A DNA stretch of 20,700 nt from Bacillota bacterium (GTDB lineage: Bacteria; Bacillota; Clostridia; Oscillospirales; Acutalibacteraceae): NCBI GenBank assembly GCA_023401495.1, contig JAEXDU010000082.1:1-20700 (forward strand), read 5' to 3'. Every line of letters begins with the position of its first letter. Within the stretch, counting starts at the first letter, position 1. Shown here piece after piece: positions 6,666 through 13,825 of the stretch. Below the pieces are notes generated by a model that saw only the letters and a program-made list of their open reading frames with translations, searched no databases and had not been told where the DNA came from. The translations under genes were made by a program, and so were the position numbers.

Positions 6666-6679
6666 GAGGAGTGCAACAG

Positions 6680-7426
6680 ATGGAGAAAACAGATGCTTTG
6701 CTGGAAATTCGGCATCTTAAAAAGGATTACGGTTCCGCCGATGTGCTGCGGGATGTTTCGCTGACAGTTAACCGCGGCGAGGTCGTTGTGGTGATCGGGC
6801 CCTCCGGCTGCGGCAAAAGCACCCTGCTGCGATGTATCAACGGGCTGGAGCCCATCCAGTCCGGTGAGATTTTGCTCGGCGGGCAGGTGCTGACAGACGG
6901 CACCGCCAAGTGGAGCCAGGTCCGGCAGAAAATCGGCATGGTATTTCAGAGCTACGAGCTGTTTCCGCATATGACGGTGATGGAAAATGTTTTGCTCGGC
7001 CCCCTCAAAGTACAGGGGCGGAAGAGAGAAGAAGCCGAAAAAATGGCGGAAACCTTGTTGGAACGCGTGGGCCTTCTGGAAAAGAAGAGTTCCTTTCCTC
7101 GTCAGCTTTCGGGCGGGCAGAAGCAGAGAGTCGCGATTGTGCGCGCTCTGATGATGCAGCCGGAAATCATGCTGTTTGACGAAGTGACAGCGGCCCTCGA
7201 CCCTGAAATGGTGCGCGAGGTGCTCGACGTGATGCTGGAGCTTGCAAAGGGCGGGATGACCATGGTGATCGTTACGCACGAGATGCAGTTTGCCAGGGCG
7301 ATCGCCGACCGTGTGATCTTTATGGACGCCGGTGAGATCGTGGAATCCGGGGAGCCGGAAGAGTTCTTTACGAAGCCGAAAACAGAACGGCTTCAGCGCT
7401 TTTTGAATATTTTTACTTTTGAGTAA
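6680..7426 (+). CDS. Amino-acid ABC transporter ATP-binding protein
   Basis: A 248-residue ATPase of the polar amino-acid (PAAT) importers. Walker A is GPSGCGKST (40-48), the Q-loop is in GMVFQSYELFPHMTV, the ABC signature is LSGGQKQRVAIVRAL, Walker B with D-loop is IMLFDEVTAALDPE and the switch histidine is in VTHEMQFA. ELFPHMTV and DEVT-ALDPE are typical of GlnQ/HisP relatives. The start is ATG 6680, 8 bases after AGAGGAG; a long open extension back to 6053 in the same frame runs antisense-free over the permease gene and is a shadow. It lies 14 bases after the second permease. Confidence 0.95.
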   Translation: MEKTDALLEIRHLKKDYGSADVLRDVSLTVNRGEVVVVIGPSGCGKSTLLRCINGLEPIQSGEILLGGQVLTDGTAKWSQVRQKIGMVFQSYELFPHMTVMENVLLGPLKVQGRKREEAEKMAETLLERVGLLEKKSSFPRQLSGGQKQRVAIVRALMMQPEIMLFDEVTAALDPEMVREVLDVMLELAKGGMTMVIVTHEMQFARAIADRVIFMDAGEIVESGEPEEFFTKPKTERLQRFLNIFTFE

Positions 7427-7445
7427 CTGGAAAGAGGGATTATTG

Positions 7446-8336
7446 ATGAAAAACAGAATCAAAGCTTTATCGCTCGCACTCGCATTGACATTGTCCGTTG
7501 GCATGCTTGCAGGCTGCTCTTCGAACAATGCGGCCTCCTCCGGCACGGACGCTTCTTCCGCCGCGCAGGGCACCGGCAGCAGCACTGCCCGCTCCGTGGC
7601 TGAAATCAAGAAGAGCGGCAAGGTCATCATCGGCGTATTCAGCGACAAAAACCCCTTCGGCTATGTGGATGCAAACGGCAAGTATCAGGGCTATGACGTT
7701 TACTTTGCGGAGCGCATCGCAAAGGACCTGGGCGTTGAGCCGGAATACGTTTCTCTGGAGCCCGCCAGCCGTGTGGAATACCTGAAAACCGGAAAGGTTG
7801 ACATTGTGCTCGCCAACTTTACCGTAACGAAGGATCGTGCTGAGGCGGTCGATTTCGCACTGCCCTACATGAAGGTCGCTCTGGGCGTTGTCAGCCCCGA
7901 AAAGAACCTGATCACCGATGTGAAGCAGCTTGACGGCAAGAAGCTGATCGTTGCGAAGGGAACGACCGCAGAGACTTACTTTACTGCGAACCACCCCGAG
8001 ATCAATCTGGTGAAGTTTGACCAGTATACCGAAACCTACAATGCCCTGCTCGACGGGCGCGGCGATGCGTTCTCTACCGACAACACAGAGGTTCTGGCCT
8101 GGGCGCTGCAGAATCCCGGCTTTAAGGTCGGCATTGAGAGCCTCGGCGACATCGACACCATTGCTCCTGCCGTACAGAAGGGCAACAAGGAGCTGCTCGA
8201 CTGGCTGAATGAGGAAATCAAGACGCTGGGCAAAGAGAACTTCTTCCACAAGGACTTTGAAGAGACCCTGAAGCCCGTTTACGGCGACGCGGTTGCTCCC
8301 GAGAACCTGGTGGTTGAGGGCGGAGAAGTGAAATAA
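7446..8336 (+). CDS. Amino-acid (probably cysteine) ABC transporter substrate-binding lipoprotein
   Basis: A 296-residue family 3 solute-binding protein. A signal peptide ends in lipobox LAGC with the lipidated cysteine at residue 24, followed by a Ser/Ala/Gly-rich tether (25-50). The binding domain has the segments VIIGVFSDKNPFGYVDANGK, GYDVYFAERIAKDL, KVDIVLANFTVTKDRAEAVD, PYMKVALGVVS, KGTTAETYFT and LGDIDTIAPAVQKGN. From memory, this series closely parallels Campylobacter jejuni CjaA, whose structure holds cysteine, so cysteine is the best substrate guess; other polar amino acids remain possible. The start ATG 7446 is 7 bases after GAGGG, 19 bases after the ATPase gene. A strong terminator follows. 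Confidence 0.93.
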   Translation: MKNRIKALSLALALTLSVGMLAGCSSNNAASSGTDASSAAQGTGSSTARSVAEIKKSGKVIIGVFSDKNPFGYVDANGKYQGYDVYFAERIAKDLGVEPEYVSLEPASRVEYLKTGKVDIVLANFTVTKDRAEAVDFALPYMKVALGVVSPEKNLITDVKQLDGKKLIVAKGTTAETYFTANHPEINLVKFDQYTETYNALLDGRGDAFSTDNTEVLAWALQNPGFKVGIESLGDIDTIAPAVQKGNKELLDWLNEEIKTLGKENFFHKDFEETLKPVYGDAVAPENLVVEGGEVK

Positions 8337-8365
8337 GCTTCTGTCTTAAAAGAATAGTTCAGGTG

Positions 8366-8410
8366 ACCTGCGGCGAAGTGTTTCTTCGGCGCAGGTTCTT
8401 TTTTATCTTA
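8366..8410 (+). terminator. Rho-independent terminator of the ABC operon
   Basis: ACCTGCGGCGAAG / CTTCGGCGCAGGT form a 13-position stem with one G-G mismatch and a 5-base loop (8366-8396), followed by TCTTTTTTAT. Confidence 0.9.
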
Positions 8411-8695
8411 CTTTTGCCGTCGCAGACTTAATTCGCCGGGCGCGGCCAGCCCTGCGCAGGTGAGATTGGTTGGCAGAAAATACATCATAATTGCTTATAG
8501 ATCAAAGAGCGTCAGATTTGAAAATGTACCTAAAAACACATAAAGGCTTGAGAAAGTCAGATTATTTGATTCTAAAACGCTGAAATGAAAGGAATTTGAC
8601 AAGAAAGTGGAGCGAGAGCCCTGATTTTTCAACAACACAAAAATAATCAATTTTTGCTGATGACAGGGGATAGACGAATATAAGACGCGCTGCGA
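8411..8695. other. Intergenic stretch with no recognised gene
   Basis: About 285 bases between the ABC operon terminator and the next promoter. A TTGACA occurs at 8596-8601 but has no -10 partner, and the palindrome CCTGCGCAGG (8452-8461) has no obvious role. The long open frame on the minus strand that runs through here and into the downstream gene has no ribosome site or protein-like composition. It could hold a small RNA, but nothing in the sequence shows one. Confidence 0.4.
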
Positions 8696-8724
8696 TTGGA
8701 ATGAAAAAGCTTCTGTGCTAAAAT
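8696..8724 (+). promoter_or_regulatory. Promoter of the formate/nitrite-type channel gene
   Basis: TTGGAA (8696-8701), 17 bases, TAAAAT (8719-8724) with an extended TG at 8716-8717. This predicts a 5' leader of about 50 bases. Confidence 0.65.
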
Positions 8725-8731
8725 AGGCGGG

Positions 8732-8763
8732 TGTTAGTAACATCTGTCGCGGGCACGGCCCGC
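8732..8763 (+). promoter_or_regulatory. Palindrome and GC hairpin in the channel-gene leader
   Basis: TGTTA-G-TAACA (8732-8742) lies at or just after the expected transcription start and could be an operator. GCGGGC-ACG-GCCCGC (8749-8763) is a tight 6-bp hairpin ending 5 bases before the AAAAAGGGGAG ribosome site and could affect translation. No known riboswitch pattern is recognised. Confidence 0.35.
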
Positions 8764-8783
8764 TGGGAAAAAGGGGAGTTTTT

Positions 8784-9446
8784 ATGGATAAATTCAGATC
8801 GTGGACAGGAACGTTCCTGCTGGCCATATTGGCGGGGATCAGCATCGGTATCGGCTGTGTGATATACATGACACAGGAAAATGCGGTGATAGGCTCCTTT
8901 CTGTTTTCGGTTGGGTTGATGACGGTCTTGGTATTCCGGTGGAATCTGTTCACCGGAAAAATGGCGTATATTTCATACCGCGACCCGCAGAAGGTGCTCT
9001 GGCTGATTTTGATCTGGCTTGGGAACCTGCTGGGAACCTTTTTGTTGAGTGTGGTCATGTCCGTCACGCGCCAGGGGGCAAAGCTGCACGAAAAGGCGGT
9101 GCATCTGGCCGCGATCAAGCTGGGCGACAATCTGCTCAGCCTGTTTATCCTGGGAATTTTCTGCGGCCTTTTGATGTATGTGGCGGTGGAAGGCTACCGC
9201 AGCAATCCGCACCCCGTGGGAAAATACCTGGGGATCATTTTCAGTGTGATGGTCTTTATCCTCAGCGGCTTTGAGCACTGTGTCGCCGATATGTTCTATT
9301 TCTGGATGGCCGGCGTGCTGGGGGATGGACTTCTCAGCCTGGTGGTGATCACGCTTGGCAATGTGGTCGGCGGGGCCGGCTGCGCCGCGCTGCACCGACT
9401 GAGCGGACGGCTGATTGAAGAGCCGGAGCCGGCCAAGGCGGAATAA
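8784..9446 (+). CDS. Formate/nitrite transporter (FNT) family channel
   Basis: A 220-residue membrane protein with six hydrophobic segments, slightly short of typical FocA/NirC (260-285), mainly at the termini. Family marks are the helix-2 break segment FRWNLFTGKMAY and GFEHCVADMF in helix 5, which carries the conserved pore histidine (H165), followed by TLGNVVGGAG before the last helix. FNT pentamers conduct formate, nitrite, hydrosulfide or lactate/acetate. The position next to a probable cysteine importer would be compatible with hydrosulfide (HSC type), but that is inference only; no pyruvate formate-lyase or nitrite reductase gene is adjacent. The start ATG 8784 is 5 bases after GGGGAG. 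It is a single gene. Confidence 0.88.
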   Translation: MDKFRSWTGTFLLAILAGISIGIGCVIYMTQENAVIGSFLFSVGLMTVLVFRWNLFTGKMAYISYRDPQKVLWLILIWLGNLLGTFLLSVVMSVTRQGAKLHEKAVHLAAIKLGDNLLSLFILGIFCGLLMYVAVEGYRSNPHPVGKYLGIIFSVMVFILSGFEHCVADMFYFWMAGVLGDGLLSLVVITLGNVVGGAGCAALHRLSGRLIEEPEPAKAE

Positions 9447-9840
9447 CCGGCCTTTGCATTTGCGGGAGCAAATTGCGATACTCCATGCAGCGGGGTTTTT
9501 AACTGGATAAGCACCTGCGGTGGAAAAATGAAAAGCCATGCGTCTTAGGCGGGTGTTCATAAACGGTAATCCAACAAAATTACGATTGTGCTTTGTCAAA
9601 CGGAATTGGAACGAAACAGCGGGTATTTGGTGTAACGCCGGATACCCGCTGTTTTTTATTTTCAGAAACACAATGGATTTATTGTTGTTTTTCAGATATA
9701 ATCATATCAAATCAATCCGATGATTCTGAATTGAGATACGATTTTGCTTTACTGGTTTGATGAAACGCAGCGGATTTTGCGTATTTTGCCGGAAGCTGCA
9801 AGGGCAGTTTCACAATATGTTTTTAGGAGGATCATACTTT
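9447..9840. other. Intergenic region holding a terminator and a possible promoter
   Basis: This 394-base gap has no credible gene. It holds a strong terminator at 9614-9665. A perfect -10 TATAAT lies at 9697-9702, but the -35 17 bases upstream (TGGATT) is poor; this may drive the VOC gene with a leader of about 130 bases. The short frame 9538-9723 runs through the terminator and lacks a ribosome site. Confidence 0.5.
9614..9660 (+). terminator. Strong Rho-independent terminator
   Basis: A perfect 13-bp stem AAACAGCGGGTAT (9614-9626) / ATACCCGCTGTTT (9642-9654) with a 15-base loop runs into TTTATT. It ends the channel-gene unit, although it is about 170 bases past the stop codon. Confidence 0.88.
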
Positions 9841-10203
9841 ATGAAGTTCTGCTGGAGTACATTGACGGTTCGAAATTTGGATGAGTCCTTACAGTTTTAT
9901 CAGGAAATCGTTGGTTTGAAATTGATGAAGCGCTACCGGAGCGGTTCGGGGCTGGAGATTGCCTTTTTGGGCGAGGGAGAAACCCAGATTGAACTGATAC
10001 AGAGCACGGAAGACAGGGAAATCGATGTAGGCAAAGACATTGCTTGGGGCTTTGAGGTGGATTCCCTGGAGGAATGTATGGAGTTTGTGCAGAAAAAAGG
10101 CGTGCCGATTGCGAGCGGTCCATTTCAGCCCAATCCGAATATCCGTTTTTTCTATGTGAACGATCCCAATGGTTTGACCATTCAATTTGTAGAAAACATG
10201 TAA
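9841..10203 (+). CDS. VOC (glyoxalase/bleomycin resistance) fold protein
   Basis: A 120-residue protein with the two beta-alpha-beta-beta-beta modules of the vicinal oxygen chelate superfamily: STLTVRNLDESLQFYQEIVG at the start, IELIQ at the end of module 1, and FFYVNDPNGLTIQFVENM at the end of module 2. Compared with E. coli glyoxalase I (ligands His5, Glu56, His74, Glu122), only the module-1 glutamate (in QIELIQ) is evident. The first histidine position is Trp, the third shows no histidine, and the last glutamate is Gln. A lactoylglutathione lyase role is therefore unlikely and the function is unknown. The start ATG 9841 lies 10 bases after a full AGGAGG; an extension to 9757 has no ribosome site. 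Confidence 0.85.
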   Translation: MKFCWSTLTVRNLDESLQFYQEIVGLKLMKRYRSGSGLEIAFLGEGETQIELIQSTEDREIDVGKDIAWGFEVDSLEECMEFVQKKGVPIASGPFQPNPNIRFFYVNDPNGLTIQFVENM

Positions 10204-10275
10204 TCCCGCTTCACACGCTTCATTGACACAAAGCAGCTTCTGAAGAAAGGCGCAAACAGCAATGGAGTTTGGGTG

Positions 10276-10323
10276 TTTGTACCTCTTTGTGCCGGAAATA
10301 GTATGAAATGACAGAGGTGCAAA
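10276..10323 (+). repeat. Inverted repeat upstream of the ammonia-lyase gene
   Basis: TTTGTACCTCT (10276-10286) and AGAGGTGCAAA (10313-10323) form an 11-bp stem with one T-G pair and a 26-base loop. No U-tract follows, so it is not an ordinary terminator. It could be an RNA leader structure or a 48-bp operator dyad. Confidence 0.4.
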
Positions 10324-10379
10324 GTGAAAAAAGAAGCAGGCGGTTTTGGCGCACGGCTTTTTTCATAACAAGAATCAGT

Positions 10380-10407
10380 GGTCTCTCGCCGCTGTAGGCG
10401 AGAGACC
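10380..10407 (+). promoter_or_regulatory. Perfect 11-bp hairpin just upstream of the ammonia-lyase ribosome site
   Basis: GGTCTCTCGCC / GGCGAGAGACC with loop GCTGTA ends 17 bases before the AGGAGAGGAGAG ribosome site and 36 bases before the start codon. There is no U-tract. It could be an mRNA-stabilising 5' stem, a protein-binding site, or the stem of a larger regulatory RNA together with 10276-10323. No promoter could be placed with confidence in 10204-10443. Confidence 0.5.
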
Positions 10408-10443
10408 CGAGTGTTTGTCACACCAGGAGAGGAGAGAGATTTT

Positions 10444-11643
10444 ATGGATCGCCCGGTATCTCTTTTGGCCGGAGCCCCCAATCATCGTCCGGATTTTTCG
10501 TATTTTACCGATCAGGAGCTTTCCTTTGCGCAGGCATTTCACCGCTCGATGCCTCAGTATGAGGAAACGCCATTGGTTTCTCTGCGCGGTTTGGCGCAAA
10601 GACTGGGAGTCAAAAATGTTTTTGTGAAGGATGAATCCAAACGGTTCGGACTGAACGCGTTTAAGGGGCTGGGGGCCTCTTTCGCGATTGCCCGGCTTTT
10701 GTGGGAGGATTTGGGCCACACCGGCGCACCGGACTACGCTGTTCTGACAGCGCCGCAGGCCAGGGAACGGGCGCGTGACCGCATCTTTGTGACTGCGACC
10801 GACGGCAACCATGGTAAAAGCGTGGCGTGGGCAGCCTCCGTGTTCGGCTGCCGGGCCAGAGTATATATGCCGAAAGGCTCCAAGGGAAGCCGCGTACAGG
10901 CAATCCGCGCGATCAACGACACGCCGGTCGAGGTTACCGAACTGAATTATGACGACGCGGTACGTCTTGCGTCGAAGTGGGCCAAAGAGAACGGTCAGAC
11001 TTTGGTGCAGGATACCGGTACAGCGGAGTACGCGAAAATCCCGCGCGATATCGCGCTGGGGTATACCACCATGGCGGCGGAGGCGCTGGAGCAGATGAAA
11101 ACCGAAGGCGTCGCGGCGCCGACCCATGTATTCCTGCAGGCGGGTGTCGGTTCCATGGCGGGGGGAGTTCTGGCGTATCTGGAACAAAAACTGACTGCAA
11201 ATCCGCCGTATACCGTCATTGTGGAGCCGGACACGGTGGCCTGCATTTTTGAATCGGTGAAAGCCGGTGGCGGCAATCCTGTCGCGATCGGCGGGAACCC
11301 GGAAACGATCATGGCGGGCCTGAACTGCGGCGAACCGAATCCGCTCATCTGGCCGGTGCTGCGCGATTTTGCGTCGTACTACGCTGCCTGCCCCGACTGG
11401 GTGACCGAGCTTGGCATGCGCACGCTGGCGTATCCGCATAATGGGGACGGGAAGGTGATTTCCGGGGAATCGGGCGCGGTGGGGCTCGGTTTGCTCGTGC
11501 ATTTATGCCTTGCACCGGAAATGCATGCCGAGCGGCAGCGCATGGGTCTGGATGAAAATGCGACCGTTCTGCTGTTCAGCACCGAAGGCGATACAGACCC
11601 CGAGGCTTACCGCAGGATTGTGGAAGCAGCGGGCAGTAAATAA
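10444..11643 (+). CDS. dpaL: 2,3-Diaminopropionate ammonia-lyase (PLP enzyme)
   Basis: A 399-residue fold-type II PLP enzyme, matching the length of E. coli YgeX/DpaL (398). It converts 2,3-diaminopropionate to pyruvate and two ammonia. The N-terminal AGAPNHRPDFSY block, the PLP lysine in NAFKGLGASFA (K74), the TATDGNHGKSVAW segment, the phosphate-binding glycine loop GVGSMAGG and the C-terminal LLFSTEGDTDPE follow this family rather than threonine deaminase or cysteine synthase. The start ATG 10444 sits 7 bases after AGGAGAGGAGAG; the frame is open to 10378, but that part overlaps the leader hairpin. It is monocistronic with its own terminator. No carbamoyltransferase, amidohydrolase or peptidase of the E. 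coli yge cluster is adjacent, so the source of substrate is unclear. Confidence 0.92.
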   Translation: MDRPVSLLAGAPNHRPDFSYFTDQELSFAQAFHRSMPQYEETPLVSLRGLAQRLGVKNVFVKDESKRFGLNAFKGLGASFAIARLLWEDLGHTGAPDYAVLTAPQARERARDRIFVTATDGNHGKSVAWAASVFGCRARVYMPKGSKGSRVQAIRAINDTPVEVTELNYDDAVRLASKWAKENGQTLVQDTGTAEYAKIPRDIALGYTTMAAEALEQMKTEGVAAPTHVFLQAGVGSMAGGVLAYLEQKLTANPPYTVIVEPDTVACIFESVKAGGGNPVAIGGNPETIMAGLNCGEPNPLIWPVLRDFASYYAACPDWVTELGMRTLAYPHNGDGKVISGESGAVGLGLLVHLCLAPEMHAERQRMGLDENATVLLFSTEGDTDPEAYRRIVEAAGSK

Positions 11644-11655
11644 GAATGATTCTTT

Positions 11656-11685
11656 GGCGCGGCCGCAAAAGGCCGCGCCATTTTC
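11656..11685 (+). terminator. Terminator after dpaL
   Basis: A perfect 9-bp GC stem GGCGCGGCC / GGCCGCGCC with loop GCAAAA is followed by ATTTTCC. The T-tract is short but the stem is very stable; it begins 13 bases after the stop codon. Confidence 0.8.
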
Positions 11686-11746
11686 CGATTTAGAACGCTA
11701 CTCTGTCGATTTTAGAAAGTTTTTTAACAAATAATCTGCTCCAAGC

Positions 11747-11775
11747 TTGAAATTTCATCAAAATTTGTGTAAAAT
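11747..11775 (+). promoter_or_regulatory. Promoter of the PucR/CdaR-type regulator
   Basis: TTGAAA (11747-11752) and TAAAAT (11770-11775) with exact 17-base spacing in an AT-rich context, about 76 bases before the start codon. Confidence 0.7.
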
Positions 11776-11851
11776 ATATTGGACAATATCAATTCGATAT
11801 GCTTGTATTTATCCAGAGCCATCTGGAAAACTGATAAAGTGAGGGAGCATC

Positions 11852-12937
11852 ATGTCAAATAGACTGTTTCAGGGAGTTATTCACCAAATGCGCGACGCGA
11901 TTGACAGAACGATCGGCGTCATTGACGAGACCTCGGTTATTATTGCCTGCAGCGAGCTGGGTCGTATCGGTGAAGTGAACGAAAGCATTACTCCGGACAC
12001 CATTGCTTCGCCCAATCCCTTTGTGGTAGGAGGATATACCTACAAGTCTTTTGGCAGCCGCCCCCGCCCGGAATACGCAGTATTCGTTTCGGGCAGCGAC
12101 AGCGAAGCGATGAAGTATGTAAACCTGCTCTCGATTTCGCTGAGCAGCATCAAGCAGTATTACGACGAGAAATACGACCGCAGCAATTTCATCAAGAACG
12201 TGATTCTCGACAACATACTGCCCGGCGATATTTACCTGAAGGCCCGCGAGCTGCACTTCAATTCGGATGTAAGCCGCGTGTGTATGCTGATTAAGATTTC
12301 GAATAAATCCGATATTTCGGCCTACGATGTGATTCAGAACCTGTTCCCCGACAAGAACAAGGATTTCATCATCAATATCAACGAAACCGATATCGCGTTG
12401 ATCAAAGAGATCCGCACCGGCATTGAGCCGAAGGATCTGGATAAGCTGGCCAGCTCGATTGTAGACACGCTCTCGAGCGAATTCTACACCCACTGCGTTG
12501 TGGGTATCGGCACCATTGTTGTCGGCATTAAGGATTTGGCGCGCTCCTTCAAGGAAGCACAGGTCGCACTCGAGGTCGGCAAGGTATTCGACACCGAAAA
12601 ATCCATTGTCAGCTACGATAATCTGGGCATTGCCCGTTTGATCTACCAGCTGCCCACCACCTTATGTGAAATGTTCCTCAAGGAGGTATTCAAGCGCGGC
12701 TCGATCGAATCGCTCGACCATGAGACACTGTTCACGATTCAGCGCTTTTTCGAAAACAACCTGAACGTTTCCGAAACGTCGCGCAAGCTGTTCGTTCACC
12801 GCAACACGCTCGTTTATCGCTTGGAAAAAATCAAAAAAATCACCGGGCTGGATCTGCGCGAGTTCGAGGACGCGATTGTGTTTAAGGTAGCTCTGATGGT
12901 CAAGAAGTATCTCTCCTCGAATCCGGTAAAATTTTGA
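11852..12937 (+). CDS. PucR/CdaR-family helix-turn-helix regulator
   Basis: A 361-residue transcription factor. The C-terminal 60 residues are the PucR/CdaR HTH (FFENNLNVSETSRKLFVHRN then TLVYRLEKIKKITGLDL). Before it lies a GGDEF-like regulatory domain (about 130-280), and the N-terminal part (1-125) resembles a small sensory domain with features of the CdaR sugar-diacid recognition region, though I cannot name its ligand. The start ATG 11852 is 5 bases after GAGGGAG. It has its own promoter and a hairpin cluster after it. It is not obviously the regulator of either neighbour; dpaL upstream has a terminator between, and ftsE downstream is housekeeping. PucR-type regulators often control purine, amino-acid or diacid catabolism, so control of dpaL is possible but unproven. 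Confidence 0.88.
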   Translation: MSNRLFQGVIHQMRDAIDRTIGVIDETSVIIACSELGRIGEVNESITPDTIASPNPFVVGGYTYKSFGSRPRPEYAVFVSGSDSEAMKYVNLLSISLSSIKQYYDEKYDRSNFIKNVILDNILPGDIYLKARELHFNSDVSRVCMLIKISNKSDISAYDVIQNLFPDKNKDFIININETDIALIKEIRTGIEPKDLDKLASSIVDTLSSEFYTHCVVGIGTIVVGIKDLARSFKEAQVALEVGKVFDTEKSIVSYDNLGIARLIYQLPTTLCEMFLKEVFKRGSIESLDHETLFTIQRFFENNLNVSETSRKLFVHRNTLVYRLEKIKKITGLDLREFEDAIVFKVALMVKKYLSSNPVKF

Positions 12938-12938
12938 C

Positions 12939-12986
12939 CGAAAAGAATAAAAATATTACAGAAAAATTACAAATTTATTCTTTTCG
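12939..12986. repeat. 13-bp perfect inverted repeat after the regulator gene
   Basis: CGAAAAGAATAAA (12939-12951) / TTTATTCTTTTCG (12974-12986) around a 22-base AT-rich loop, starting 1 base after the TGA stop. There is no clear U-tract after it on the plus strand. It may protect the 3' end, stall polymerase before the next hairpin, or act as a DNA site upstream of ftsE. Confidence 0.5.
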
Positions 12987-13004
12987 AGAACAATAAATCT
13001 TTCG

Positions 13005-13047
13005 CCCATTGGTATTATGTAAACATACCAATGGGTGTTGATTTTTA
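13005..13047 (+). terminator. Probable terminator between the regulator and ftsE
   Basis: A perfect 11-bp stem CCCATTGGTAT / ATACCAATGGG (13005-13035) with a 9-base loop, then TGTTGATTTTT. The T-run begins 6 bases beyond the stem, so termination may be partial. Confidence 0.65.
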
Positions 13048-13132
13048 GGGAGAAATCGTGCCGTTTTCTGGGGCGTTTTGGTGCGCCCGGCGGCATTTCG
13101 CACGGGGAAATTTATTTTTTGGAGCGATGACA

Positions 13133-13825
13133 TTGATAGAATTTATAGATGTTTTTAAAACATACGGAAATGGGACAGAAGCGCTCCGGGGCGTGAATCT
13201 GAAAGTGGAAAAAGGCGAATTCGTGTTTATTGTGGGTTCTTCCGGGGCGGGTAAAAGCACCTTTTTAAAGCTGATTACCTGTGAGGAAGCTCCGAACAGC
13301 GGCGAGATCATCGTCAACGGCAGAAAGCTTTCTACCGTGAAGAGAAGGGACATCCCCTATGTGCGCCGCACGATGGGAATGGTGTTCCAGGATTTTCGCC
13401 TGATCGACAAAATGACGGTGTTTGATAACGTGGCATTTGCCATGCACGTGGTGGGAGCTTCTCAAAGAGAGATTAAAAAGCGTGTGCCGTACATATTGAA
13501 CCTTGTGGGGCTGAAAGAAAAAATCAATTGTCGCCCGAAAGAGCTCTCCGGCGGAGAGCAGCAGCGGGTGGGGCTTGCGCGCGCGCTGGTGAACAATCCC
13601 AGCATGATTGTTGCGGACGAGCCTACCGGAAACATTGATCCGGCCCTTTCGTTTGAAATCGTGGGCCTTTTAAGTGAAATCAACCGCAGGGGCACCACCG
13701 TGCTGATGGTCACGCACGAACACCGGCTCGTGAAGCATTTCCGCCGCCGCGTGGTGGAAATTCACGACGGGCTGGTTGTGGCCGACAGCTGCAATCTTGC
13801 TTTGGAGGTACCCGATGAGAATTAG
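13133..13825 (+). CDS. ftsE: Cell division ATP-binding protein FtsE
   Basis: A 230-residue ABC ATPase that pairs with FtsX at the division site or side wall and drives activation of a periplasmic or extracytoplasmic murein hydrolase. Walker A is GSSGAGKST (35-43), the Q-loop GMVFQDFRLI, the signature LSGGEQQRVGLARAL, Walker B MIVADEPTGN and the switch His in VTHEHRLV. VEKGEFVFIVG and ELSGGEQQRVG are typical of FtsE. For the start, GGAG (13121-13124) is 8 bases before TTG 13133, giving M-IEF like other FtsE proteins; ATG 13127 is only 2 bases from it but in the same frame (two residues longer). It overlaps ftsX by 11 bases. Confidence 0.95.
   Translation: MIEFIDVFKTYGNGTEALRGVNLKVEKGEFVFIVGSSGAGKSTFLKLITCEEAPNSGEIIVNGRKLSTVKRRDIPYVRRTMGMVFQDFRLIDKMTVFDNVAFAMHVVGASQREIKKRVPYILNLVGLKEKINCRPKELSGGEQQRVGLARALVNNPSMIVADEPTGNIDPALSFEIVGLLSEINRRGTTVLMVTHEHRLVKHFRRRVVEIHDGLVVADSCNLALEVPDEN

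Noticed and set aside
6053..6679. Upstream extension of the ABC ATPase frame across the second permease
   Set aside because: The product is Arg/His-rich out-of-frame sequence; the ATPase family N-terminus and ribosome site fit ATG 6680.
8596..8624. TTGACA in the 8411-8695 stretch as a promoter
   Set aside because: The position of the -10 box is GC-containing CCCTGA; no partner hexamer.
8495..9130. Minus-strand open frame running from the intergenic stretch into the FNT gene
   Set aside because: No ribosome site, Ser/Phe/Pro-rich shadow composition, and half of it is antisense to a recognised membrane protein.
9538..9723. 61-codon plus-strand frame between the FNT and VOC genes
   Set aside because: It runs through a strong terminator hairpin and lacks a ribosome site.
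10223..10251. TTGACA upstream of dpaL as a promoter
   Set aside because: No -10-like hexamer at 16-18 bases; AAAGGC and neighbours do not fit.
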